Positions 17,342 to 25,566 of a stretch of DNA of 64,000 nucleotides are shown here, one piece after another. The DNA comes from an uncultured Marvinbryantia sp. (GTDB taxonomy: Bacteria > Bacillota > Clostridia > Lachnospirales > Lachnospiraceae). The notes beneath the pieces were generated by a model. It saw nothing but the letters and a program-made list of their open reading frames with translations, searched no databases and was not told the DNA's origin. The translations under genes were made by a program, and so were the position numbers. Each line of letters starts with the position of its first letter. Position 1 is the stretch's first letter. The DNA lies in contig CALDMO010000016.1 in NCBI GenBank assembly GCA_937915375.1, forward strand, positions 1-64,000, written 5' to 3'.

Positions 17342-17887
17342 ATGGCATGGGAATTTGCTTTTCTTGATGCACTGCAGGAACTGCATGCGCCGGTACTTGA
17401 TTTCGTTTTCAAAATGATCACTCATCTGGGAGACGCGGGACTTTTCTGGATTGCGACGGGGATTTTACTGTTGTGTTTTCGTAAAACACGCGTTTGCGGA
17501 TTCTGCGTGCTGGCAGGCCTGGCGGTAGGCGCGCTGATTACAAATGTGACCTTAAAGCCATTAGTTGCGCGAGACCGGCCGTTTTGGGTGAACGATACCG
17601 TACAACTGCTTGTTTCAGCGCCGAAAGACTTTTCTTTTCCGTCCGGACATACACAGGCATCCTTTGTTTCGGCGGCGGCAATCTGGATGAATCATCGTAA
17701 GTGGGGAACAGCTGCATTTATACTAGCGGCGCTGATTGCATTTTCAAGGCTTTACTTATATGTACATTTTCCGACCGATGTGCTGGCAGGCGCTGTAATC
17801 GGTATTTGCGTAGGAATCGGTGTAAGCTGGCTGATTCTTCGCAGAGGCAGTGTTGGAAAGAGACAGGAGAGCAACTGCGTGAAGTGA
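17342..17887 (+). CDS. PAP2-family membrane phosphatase
   Basis: A 181-residue PAP2 / undecaprenyl-pyrophosphate phosphatase-like integral membrane enzyme. The three motifs are complete: KPLVARDRP (72-80), PSGH (100-103) and SR-x5-H-x3-D (Ser135, Arg136, His142, Asp146). About five hydrophobic segments surround them. It would remove phosphate from a lipid pyrophosphate or phosphatidic acid at the outer membrane face; the substrate is not certain. GGGGGAAA precedes the ATG. It is a single gene, divergent from glyA. Confidence 0.88.
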   Translation: MAWEFAFLDALQELHAPVLDFVFKMITHLGDAGLFWIATGILLLCFRKTRVCGFCVLAGLAVGALITNVTLKPLVARDRPFWVNDTVQLLVSAPKDFSFPSGHTQASFVSAAAIWMNHRKWGTAAFILAALIAFSRLYLYVHFPTDVLAGAVIGICVGIGVSWLILRRGSVGKRQESNCVK

Positions 17888-18089
17888 GAGGTTTTGTCAC
17901 TAAATGTAAAAAATTGTAAAAAAGATCATTTTATTCATTTATGGAAAAAATGAATTTCGGGAAGTTATTGAGCCATGTTTTCATTCAGTAAATCAAAATA
18001 GTATTAAAAATTACAAAAACGCTGATTAGAAGAAAGAATTTAGGGCAAAAATATACAACAAACAAAAGCGTCAAAAAAGTTTGCTAACA

Positions 18090-18118
18090 TTGACAAAATA
18101 AGACGCCGATGGCATACT
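18090..18118 (+). promoter_or_regulatory. Promoter of the HPr-like gene
   Basis: TTGACA at 18090-18095 and CATACT at 18113-18118 are separated by 17 bp, 33 bases before the gene. The rest of the 264-base gap from 17888 is AT-rich and holds only a weak 7-bp hairpin near 17935. Confidence 0.65.
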
Positions 18119-18151
18119 AGAGCCTAAAATAAAAAAGAAAGGATTGTTGAT

Positions 18152-18382
18152 ATGATGTCCGAGAAGAAAATCAGACTGAACCGAATTCAGGATGTGAGAG
18201 AGTTTGTTTCTACCGCAGAACGATGTGATTTTGATATTGATATTTCCTATAATCGAATCATTATTGACGCAAAATCCATTATGGGTGTTTTGAGCATGGA
18301 TTTGACACAGGTGCTGACGGTAAAATACGGCGGCTGTGATCCTCAGTTTGAAAATATTCTGAATAAATATGCATCAGCGTAA
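18152..18382 (+). CDS. HPr-like (Crh-like) protein without the phosphorylatable histidine
   Basis: A 76-residue protein of the PTS HPr fold. The regulatory-serine motif KSIMGVLS (Ser42, matching Ser46 of HPr) is preserved. The protein contains no histidine at all, so it cannot accept phosphate from enzyme I as HPr does. By analogy with Bacillus Crh it may be a regulatory partner, for example of CcpA after serine phosphorylation; that is inference. The start codon is doubled (ATG ATG) and AAAGGA lies upstream. Single gene with its own promoter and terminator. Confidence 0.82.
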   Translation: MMSEKKIRLNRIQDVREFVSTAERCDFDIDISYNRIIIDAKSIMGVLSMDLTQVLTVKYGGCDPQFENILNKYASA

Positions 18383-18431
18383 AAAAATCTCACAGTACGT
18401 ATTCCAAAGATGGAAGTGCTGTGAGATTTTT
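18382..18431. terminator. Bidirectional terminator
   Basis: AAAAAATCTCACAG pairs with CTGTGAGATTTTTT around a loop containing a further G-U-rich stem. It lies between the convergent HPr-like gene and add. Confidence 0.8.
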
Positions 18432-18435
18432 TGAC

Positions 18436-19401
18436 TTATACAAGAATGGGAATATTAGAAAAAGCAGCTTTTGCAGCGGTCTCGCACATATATTTTAAAT
18501 CCTTATCTGTGAAATGGAACTGTTCTTTTATGAGCTGATATTCTTTGTCTAAAGAAGTGTCAGATACTGTCATGTTGTCTGTATTCACAGTGACGGGAAT
18601 GCCACGATCAAAAAATGCTCTGATTGGATGCTCAGAAAGAGAAGGAACCGCTTTTGTTTGCAGGTTACTGATAGGGCACATTTCCAGTACGATTTGTTCT
18701 TTTTGAAGCAAGTTCATGCATTTTTCTGAAAAACGGGCGGCACATCCATGACCGATTCTGCGTGCGCCAAAGGAAATCGCTTTGCTGATATTTTCATAGT
18801 CACCGCATTCACCGGCATGAATGGTGAAAGGAAGAGAAGACTGATCTGCCAGATGGAAAAGAGATTCAAAGTGCGACATTGGGACTGCTCCTTCGGCACC
18901 GGCAAGATCCAGACCGACAATTCCTTTTGATTTATAAGCAATAGCCAGTTCGGCAGTTTCGCGGTTTTCTTTATCGGAACCGGTTACTAACATACAGAGC
19001 AGAATCCCGACTTTTATTTTAAAGTTTTCTTTTTTTGCCATAGCGACACCTTTTAGCACAGATTCCACAACCATCTGCTGCGTTAATTTCTGTAAAGTAT
19101 GAAGTTGAGGAGCAAAGCGGATTTCCGCATAGCAGAGATTCTGGGCTTCCAGACGGCTGATCAGATCAAAGACAGCAAATGTCAGAGCACGTTCTGTCTG
19201 CAATAAAAGTGTCGGTAATTCAAAACATTTCAGATATTCTTTGAGACTTTGACAGTGATTTCCTACTGTGATGGCAGAAGATATTTCCGATTCAGTGAGC
19301 TGCTGTCCGGAATCATGAGCCATTCTTTGCAAAAAGGAATGAGACAGAGAGCCATCCAGATGAAGATGAAGATCTATTTTGGGAAGAATCGTTGATGTCA
19401 T
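18436..19401 (-). CDS. add: Adenosine deaminase
   Basis: A 321-residue metal-dependent hydrolase of the adenosine/AMP deaminase family, converting adenosine to inosine. Zinc ligands His12 and His14 are in KIDLHLHLDGSL. The HAGE motif (metal His and catalytic Glu) is in TIHAGECGD, RRIGHG follows, and TVNTDN replaces the usual SLNTDDP. It is slightly short but complete. The related adenine deaminase cannot be fully excluded. No partner gene is evident. Confidence 0.85.
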   Translation of the reverse strand: MTSTILPKIDLHLHLDGSLSHSFLQRMAHDSGQQLTESEISSAITVGNHCQSLKEYLKCFELPTLLLQTERALTFAVFDLISRLEAQNLCYAEIRFAPQLHTLQKLTQQMVVESVLKGVAMAKKENFKIKVGILLCMLVTGSDKENRETAELAIAYKSKGIVGLDLAGAEGAVPMSHFESLFHLADQSSLPFTIHAGECGDYENISKAISFGARRIGHGCAARFSEKCMNLLQKEQIVLEMCPISNLQTKAVPSLSEHPIRAFFDRGIPVTVNTDNMTVSDTSLDKEYQLIKEQFHFTDKDLKYMCETAAKAAFSNIPILV

Positions 19402-19452
19402 GAGAAACTCCTTTCGGATGAATAGTATTATTTTAACGTATCTTAAAATGGA

Positions 19453-20196
19453 TTACATGGTTGTTTTGTAAAACACTTCCCTCAGCACCAGTCCCTGTGC
19501 GGGTGCAGTAAAACCGGCATTTTCACGGATACCGGAGGCGAACAGAACTGGAATGCTGTCTGCGCTTCGTTTGCCGATACCGACTTCTAAAAGGGTACCG
19601 GTAAGGATTCGTACCATATTATATAGGAAGCCTTCTCCTAAATATGAAATACAAAGTTCACCGGGCAGTTCGGTAAAAGTAATGGAATCGAGCTGCCGCA
19701 CGGTGGATTTTTTTATTTTGCGTGCACAGAAGCATTGGAAATCATGCGTGCCGGTCAAATACGCGGCTGCGGCTTTCATAGAATTCAGATCGAGCGGTTC
19801 GGCAAAGGAATACATGTATTTACGTTCAAATATATGCAGCGACGGATCAGTCGCAATGCGGTAATCGTAGTGTTTTCCAACTGCGTTTAACCGGGCATGG
19901 AAACGTTCCGGGGCAGGGCGGACGGTGGTAATGCCGATATCTTCAGGTAGATAGCGGTTGAGATATGCGCGAATCTCATCAGGAGAGTGTGGGGTATCAA
20001 GACGGACGTTTGCCACCTGCCCGAGAGCGTGTACCCCGGCATCGGTACGTCCGGCGCCCTGAATTTCCACAGGTGCATCCATCATTTTAGAGAGAACAGC
20101 TTCAATTTTTCCCTGAATGGTCTGTTCGGTATTTTTTTGCTTCTGCCAGCCGTTGTAACGTGTGCCGTCGTACTGGATATCAAGGCGGTAGTTCAT
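19453..20196 (-). CDS. truA: tRNA pseudouridine synthase A
   Basis: A 247-residue TruA that makes pseudouridine at positions 38-40 of the tRNA anticodon arm. The catalytic aspartate is Asp52 in GAGRTDAGVHALGQ. YDGTRYNGWQ near the N-terminus and FLYNMVRILTG near the C-terminus are family blocks. AAAGGAG lies before the start on the minus strand. It is followed by add, 51 bases downstream on the same strand. Confidence 0.95.
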   Translation of the reverse strand: MNYRLDIQYDGTRYNGWQKQKNTEQTIQGKIEAVLSKMMDAPVEIQGAGRTDAGVHALGQVANVRLDTPHSPDEIRAYLNRYLPEDIGITTVRPAPERFHARLNAVGKHYDYRIATDPSLHIFERKYMYSFAEPLDLNSMKAAAAYLTGTHDFQCFCARKIKKSTVRQLDSITFTELPGELCISYLGEGFLYNMVRILTGTLLEVGIGKRSADSIPVLFASGIRENAGFTAPAQGLVLREVFYKTTM

Positions 20197-20475
20197 GTGC
20201 AGCTCCTTTTATATAGAATTATGAGAAATAGGTCTGTGTTCCAGAGTATGGACTTGCGTATTTTTATGTATTTAAATCGAAGTATAATCTTTCTGTTGAT
20301 TGTATCATATATATTTTTGGGGTTCAACGGATGTATCCTCTGTTTTTGAGAATGTTTTTCTTGAACCTCCGGCTTGCCATTTGATTTTGCCGGTGGTAAA
20401 ATTGAGAGAACAGCGGTTGGATGCGTGAATATTTTCCACATCCGAAATAAAAAACAGATAGAAAGGCAGACTATT

Positions 20476-21147
20476 ATGATCGGAACTATTGTAAATACCG
20501 GCACGATTCTGGCGGGGAGTATTCTTGGGAGTGTGCTGAAAAAGGGAATCGGAGAAAAATATCAGAATGCTCTTTATACGGCAATGGGACTTGCAGCGAC
20601 CGGACTTGGAATGAATGCGGTTATCGGGAATATGGCAAAAAGCCAGTATCCGGTATTGTTTATTGTCAGTTTGGCATTTGGCAGTCTGCTTGGCACAATG
20701 CTTGATCTGGATCAGAAGTTTCAGGGTTTGGTCGGAAAATATTCGAAATCGAATCTCGGACAGGGGCTATCAACCGGAATTCTTTTGTATTGCATCGGAA
20801 CACTTTCCATTTTAGGACCGGTGATGAGCGTGCTTTACGGCGATCACACATATTTATTTACAAACGCTGCACTTGATTTTGTAACATCGGCTGTGCTGGC
20901 TTCCACTTATGGGATCGGAATGGCAATTGCGGCTCCGGTGCTGTTTTGTTGGCAGGGACTGATTTATTTTGCAGCGAAACATCTTTCCGGCGCTTTTTTT
21001 TCGGATGCATTGATTGCGGAACTTTGTCTGGTGGGCGGATTTTTGATTGCAAGTTCCGGACTTGGTATTTTGAAGATAAAAGATTGCAAAACACTGAATA
21101 TGCTGCCGGCGCTGTTGGTACCGATCATTTTCTTTCTTATAAGATAG
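20476..21147 (+). CDS. DUF554 family membrane protein
   Basis: A 223-residue DUF554 (YdfK/YqgA-like) integral membrane protein with about six to seven hydrophobic segments. MIGTIVNTGTILAGSILG at the N-terminus and QGLSTGILLYCIGTLSILGP are typical of the family. The start is the ATG at 20476, with GAAAGG upstream; an upstream in-frame extension is not supported. Function is not established for the family. The 279-base gap to truA holds only AT-rich intergenic sequence. Confidence 0.85.
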   Translation: MIGTIVNTGTILAGSILGSVLKKGIGEKYQNALYTAMGLAATGLGMNAVIGNMAKSQYPVLFIVSLAFGSLLGTMLDLDQKFQGLVGKYSKSNLGQGLSTGILLYCIGTLSILGPVMSVLYGDHTYLFTNAALDFVTSAVLASTYGIGMAIAAPVLFCWQGLIYFAAKHLSGAFFSDALIAELCLVGGFLIASSGLGILKIKDCKTLNMLPALLVPIIFFLIR

Positions 21148-21236
21148 GATATTGCCAGAAGAGGCAAACGATTTACAATTGCCGACGAAAAGCACTGAAC
21201 AATTTTTAGACTAAGAAAGGAACAGACACCTTTTTC

Positions 21237-21875
21237 ATGAGATATTATATTGCAGATACGCATTTTTTTCACGAAACCTTAAATACGCAGATGGACTGTC
21301 GGGGATTTGCGAACGCGCAGGAGATGAATACTTATATGATCCGACAGTGGAATAAAAAGGTGAGAGCGAATGATGAGGTTGTGATTCTGGGGGATTTTTC
21401 CTGGGGCAAACCGGAGGAGACGAATGAACTTCTGGAGCAGCTGAATGGAAAACTCTACCTGATACAGGGAAATCATGACCGTTTCCTGAAAAATAAAGCG
21501 TACAATGCGTCGCGGTTTGTCTGGATTAAGGATTACGAGGAATTAAAGGATAATAAACGAAAAATTATACTGTCGCATTATCCGATTATGTGTTATAACG
21601 GCCAATATCTGAAGGATAAAAACGGAGTTCCGAAAACTTATATGTTGTACGGACATGTGCATGATACGTTTGATCAGAGGTTGATCGAGCGGTTTCAGAC
21701 AATCACGCGCGGCAGTCAGCGGCCGAATTATGAAGGGGAATTGCGGCCGATCCCCTGTCAAATGATAAACTGCTTTTGTATGTATTCGGATTACACGCCG
21801 CTGACGTTGGATGAGTGGATTGAATGTGACAAAAAACGGCGGCAGACTGTGACAGAGCGGACAGAAGATGCGTAA
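21237..21875 (+). CDS. Calcineurin-like metallophosphoesterase
   Basis: A 212-residue phosphoesterase with the five conserved metal-site motifs in order: D-x-H (ADTHFF, Asp7 and His9), GDFSWG, GNHD, SHYPIM and GHVHD. There is no signal peptide. Small phosphoesterases of this kind act on nucleotides, phosphodiesters or phosphoproteins; the substrate is unknown. GAAAGGA is about 20 bases upstream of the ATG, which is far, so the start is less certain than the function class. It lies just before the helicase gene. Confidence 0.85.
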   Translation: MRYYIADTHFFHETLNTQMDCRGFANAQEMNTYMIRQWNKKVRANDEVVILGDFSWGKPEETNELLEQLNGKLYLIQGNHDRFLKNKAYNASRFVWIKDYEELKDNKRKIILSHYPIMCYNGQYLKDKNGVPKTYMLYGHVHDTFDQRLIERFQTITRGSQRPNYEGELRPIPCQMINCFCMYSDYTPLTLDEWIECDKKRRQTVTERTEDA

Positions 21876-21956
21876 AGAAGCGGCAGGGGTGTGAGCGGTT
21901 GAATTGTCCGGAAATATATGCGGCATCAGGAAAAAGAGCAGGAACAGGAATACAGT

Positions 21957-24503
21957 ATGGAACAGATTAGAATTTCCGTTCGGTGTCTGGTGGAATTTAT
22001 TCTGCAAAGCGGTGATATTGATAATCGTCACGGAAGCATGCCGGATAAAGAGGCTATGCAGATCGGCAGCAGACTGCACCGGAAAATCCAGGGGCAGATG
22101 GGTGCCGCGTACCGCGCTGAGGTGGCCTTGAAGCAGGTAATAGACTGTCAGGAGTACAGCATTAGTGTGGAAGGGCGTGCAGACGGAATTTTCACTGAGG
22201 ATGAACAATGTTTTATCGATGAAATCAAAGGCGTTGCCAAAGAGGTTGGAAGAATAGATGAGCCTGTACCAGTACATCTGGCACAGGCAAAATGTTATGC
22301 TTGTATTTATGCACAGCAGGAAAATCTGGAACAGATTGGTGTGCAGATGACGTATGTCAATCTGGACACGGAGGAAGTCAGACGAATCCGTAAAGAGTAT
22401 ACGCAGCTGGAATTAAAAGAGTGGTTTGATGAACTCATTGAAAAATATAAAAAATGGGCATCCTTCCAGGTATCATGGAAACAGACGCGGCAGGAATCTA
22501 TTAAGCCGGTAGTTTTTCCCTATTCATATCGAGATGGACAAAAAAATCTGGCAGGAGCGGTTTACCGTACGATTGCCCGGAAAAAGAAGCTGTTTATCCA
22601 GGCGCCTACCGGAGTGGGAAAGACGATGGCAACGGTGTTTCCGGCGGTGAAAGCTGTCGGGGAGGGAATTGGTGACAAGATTTTTTATCTGACGGCAAAG
22701 ACGATCACGCGTACGGTGGCTCAGGAGGCGTTTGTGCTGTTAAAGAAGCAGGGGCTGCAGTATAAAGTAGCCACGTTAACGGCAAAGGAAAAGCTTTGTA
22801 TCTGCAAAGAGCCGGACTGTAATCCGGTGAACTGTCCCTATGCGAGAGGGCATTATGACCGTATTAATGATGCGGTGTTTGAACTGCTGACCGGAATCTG
22901 CGAGCATGAACCGCCGAATACGGAAGCGGCAGATGAATTGATGGACGAGACATTCACGCAGAGACGTATGTTTGCGGATGAGACGGCGAAGGAGATGCAG
23001 AGCGCGGAACAAGGCCAGGATAATCTTTCGGAGGAGGAGTATCTGCGTGAGAGGGAGAACGGCAATTATACGCGTGAGGTAATCCTGACGCATGCCAGAC
23101 GCTGGCAAGTGTGTCCGTTTGAGATGTCTTTGGATCTGTCTTTATGGGTAGATGCCATCATCTGTGATTACAACTATGTGTTTGATCCTCAGGCAAAGCT
23201 GAAACGGTTTTTCGCCGACGGAGTAAAGGGAGATTATATTTTTCTGATTGATGAAGCGCACAATCTGGTGGAGCGCGGACGGGAGATGTACAGCGCCGCC
23301 TTATATAAGGAAGATTTTCTGGAAATCAAGCGGCTGCTAAAGCCATACAGCAAAAAAGCGGAGCGGACTTTGGAAAAATGCAACAAGTATTTGCTGGAAA
23401 TGAAGCGTGAATGTGAGAATTATCAGCTGTTGAATGATATCGGGCCGTTTGCGATTGCTCTGATGAATGCGTCTTCACAGTTGGAAAATCTTCTGGAGGA
23501 GCAGGAAAGTGTGCTGAACCGCGCAGGCAGCGATCCCCAGATGCGGAAAACGGTGCTGGAGTTTTATTTTCAGGTGCGCAGTTTTCTGGAAGTTTATGAG
23601 GAACTGGATGACAATTATCAGATTTATACGGAGCAGGAGGCAGACGGCCGTTTTAAATTAAAATTATACTGCATTCAGCCTGCCGGAAAGATTGGTGATT
23701 GTTTGGCAAAGGGGCGCGGAACGATTCTGTTTTCAGCGACGCTTTTGCCGGTGCGCTATTATATGGAGCTGTTGTCCGGTACAGAGGATGACTATGCGGT
23801 TTATGCAAAATCTACGTTTGATCCGGCAAAGAAAAAGTTGTTGATCGGCTCGGATGTCAGCAGCCGTTACACCCGCCGCGGCGAGGAGGAATACCGCAGG
23901 ATCGCGCGGTATTTGGAAGAAATGGTAAATGCGCAGCCGGGAAATTATCTGGTATTTTTCCCTTCCTATAAAATGATGGAAGAAGTGCGGGAGATTTTTG
24001 AGCCGGAATGCCGATTGCCGGTGAAAATTTTGATGCAGAATGCTCGCATGACAGAAGGACAGAGAGAAGAATTTCTGGAAGAATTCCGTTTTGTCGAAGA
24101 AAAAATGTCAGCGGGTACGGTTCAGGAATCTCTGCTTGGTTTCTGTGTAATGGGAGGCATTTTCGGGGAAGGAATCGATCTGAAACGCGACCAGCTGATC
24201 GGAGCGGCTGTTGTAGGGACGGGATTGCCGCAGATCTGCAATGAAAGGGAGATTTTGAAGCAGTATTATGATAAACGAAACGAAGATGGATTTGCCTATG
24301 CTTACCAGTACCCGGGCATGAATAAGGTCATGCAGTCGGCCGGACGTGTGATTCGAACGGATGAGGATCGTGGCGTGATCCTGCTTTTGGACGAGCGTTT
24401 CTGTCAATGGCAGTATCGCAATATTTTTCCGCGCGAGTGGGCGGATTATGAAATCTGCAGTTTGCAGAACGTCCGTGCAAAGCTGCGCAGATTCTGGGAA
24501 TGA
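21957..24503 (+). CDS. RecB-type nuclease / DinG-XPD-type helicase fusion
   Basis: A protein of about 848 residues. The N-terminal part (about 35-160) shows a PD-(D/E)XK nuclease of the RecB/Cas4 type: His41 in GSRLHRK, Asp76 in GRADG, Glu89-x-Lys91 in DEIKG, and a Q-x3-Y motif in LAQAKCYACIY. The helicase part has Walker A APTGVGKT, four clustered cysteines (CICKEPDCNPVNC) suited to the XPD/DinG [4Fe-4S] cluster, a DEAH box (LIDEAHNL) and the C-terminal QSAGRVIRTDEDRG block. ATG 21957 follows CAGGAA; ATG 21918 is an alternative giving 861 residues. A DNA repair role is likely. Confidence 0.85.
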   Translation: MEQIRISVRCLVEFILQSGDIDNRHGSMPDKEAMQIGSRLHRKIQGQMGAAYRAEVALKQVIDCQEYSISVEGRADGIFTEDEQCFIDEIKGVAKEVGRIDEPVPVHLAQAKCYACIYAQQENLEQIGVQMTYVNLDTEEVRRIRKEYTQLELKEWFDELIEKYKKWASFQVSWKQTRQESIKPVVFPYSYRDGQKNLAGAVYRTIARKKKLFIQAPTGVGKTMATVFPAVKAVGEGIGDKIFYLTAKTITRTVAQEAFVLLKKQGLQYKVATLTAKEKLCICKEPDCNPVNCPYARGHYDRINDAVFELLTGICEHEPPNTEAADELMDETFTQRRMFADETAKEMQSAEQGQDNLSEEEYLRERENGNYTREVILTHARRWQVCPFEMSLDLSLWVDAIICDYNYVFDPQAKLKRFFADGVKGDYIFLIDEAHNLVERGREMYSAALYKEDFLEIKRLLKPYSKKAERTLEKCNKYLLEMKRECENYQLLNDIGPFAIALMNASSQLENLLEEQESVLNRAGSDPQMRKTVLEFYFQVRSFLEVYEELDDNYQIYTEQEADGRFKLKLYCIQPAGKIGDCLAKGRGTILFSATLLPVRYYMELLSGTEDDYAVYAKSTFDPAKKKLLIGSDVSSRYTRRGEEEYRRIARYLEEMVNAQPGNYLVFFPSYKMMEEVREIFEPECRLPVKILMQNARMTEGQREEFLEEFRFVEEKMSAGTVQESLLGFCVMGGIFGEGIDLKRDQLIGAAVVGTGLPQICNEREILKQYYDKRNEDGFAYAYQYPGMNKVMQSAGRVIRTDEDRGVILLLDERFCQWQYRNIFPREWADYEICSLQNVRAKLRRFWE

Positions 24504-24512
24504 GGAGGAGTT

Positions 24513-25433
24513 ATGGATTATTTATCAATTTTAAATCAGATGCTGTCACTGTTTTGCATTGGTGTGATCGGCTATGTGATGTATAAGGTGAAAATCCTTG
24601 ATGATGCATCGACGGTCCGTTTTACCAAACTGATTTTGAATATTACGCTTCCGGCACAGATAGTGACATCTTTTATGAACAGCAGAGGGGTAATTTCCAA
24701 TAAAACGGTATTTTATGTGTTTGGGGTGACGCTGCTCTGCTACCTGATACCGGCGCTGATCGGCGCAGTATTTGTACTTGCTGCACGCGCGCCAAAGCAG
24801 CAGAGAGGACTCTATCTGTTTATGCATCTGTTTGCCAATGTGGGTTTTATGGGATTCCCTGTGATTTCAACGATTTTTGGGGATGAGGGTATGATTTATG
24901 CGGTGATTTTCAACGTCGTGTTTAACGTATTGGTCTATTCTCTGGGAATCGTGCTGATTGGAAACAACAGGGAAACGGTCGGATTTCAGCCGAAACTTTT
25001 ATTGAATATCCCGTTTATTGCTGCGTTGATTTCAATTATTCTGTTTTTTACACCGATACAGTTTCCCTCGGCAGTGATGAACGCCTTTGATTATCTGGGA
25101 AATGTGACGACGCCGGTGGCGATGCTGATTCTTGGATGCACGATTGCCGCTATGCCGATAAAAGAACTGTTTGATGATTGGCGTGTATATCTTTTTGCCG
25201 CAGTGCGATTGGCAGTGGTTCCGCTGGCTGTAATGATGGCGCTGAAGTTGATCGGAGTAAAGGATCCGCTGATCGCAGGCGTGATGATCGTTCTTACGGC
25301 GATGCCGGTGGCAACAAATACAACGATGCTGGCGATTGAATACGGCGGGGATCTGCAGCTGGCATCGAAAGGAATTTTCTTTACGACGATTCTTTCCGTG
25401 ATAACGATTCCTATGATTGCAATGGTTTGTTAA
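24513..25433 (+). CDS. AEC-family transporter (auxin efflux carrier type)
   Basis: A 306-residue membrane protein of the auxin efflux carrier / Mem_trans family with about ten hydrophobic segments. Typical blocks are the N-terminal GVIGYVMYKVKILDD, the FANVGFMGFPV segment and the C-terminal MPVATNTTMLAIEYGGD. It probably exports or imports an organic acid; malate and similar substrates are known in bacterial members. GAGGAGG precedes the ATG, nine bases after the helicase stop, so the two may be cotranscribed. Confidence 0.85.
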   Translation: MDYLSILNQMLSLFCIGVIGYVMYKVKILDDASTVRFTKLILNITLPAQIVTSFMNSRGVISNKTVFYVFGVTLLCYLIPALIGAVFVLAARAPKQQRGLYLFMHLFANVGFMGFPVISTIFGDEGMIYAVIFNVVFNVLVYSLGIVLIGNNRETVGFQPKLLLNIPFIAALISIILFFTPIQFPSAVMNAFDYLGNVTTPVAMLILGCTIAAMPIKELFDDWRVYLFAAVRLAVVPLAVMMALKLIGVKDPLIAGVMIVLTAMPVATNTTMLAIEYGGDLQLASKGIFFTTILSVITIPMIAMVC

Positions 25434-25444
25434 GGAGTAATACG

Positions 25445-25489
25445 GTGAGTTTGTAAATGTGAAATATTTATAAATTCACTGTATTTTTT
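25445..25489 (+). terminator. AT-rich hairpin with T-run after the AEC gene
   Basis: GTGAGTTTGTAAAT pairs with ATTTATAAATTCAC (two G-U pairs) and is followed by a TTTTTT run. The run overlaps the -35 of the next promoter, so it may also be a regulatory site. Confidence 0.5.
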
Positions 25490-25516
25490 GACATTTTCTA
25501 GGGTGCGCGTTATCAT
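25488..25516 (+). promoter_or_regulatory. Promoter of the RND exporter gene
   Basis: TTGACA at 25488-25493 and TATCAT at 25511-25516 are separated by 17 bp, 50 bases before the ATG. Confidence 0.65.
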
Positions 25517-25566
25517 AAAAAAGATTTGAACTTGTAGAAAAGCAATCATTTCGGGGAGGAAGAACT

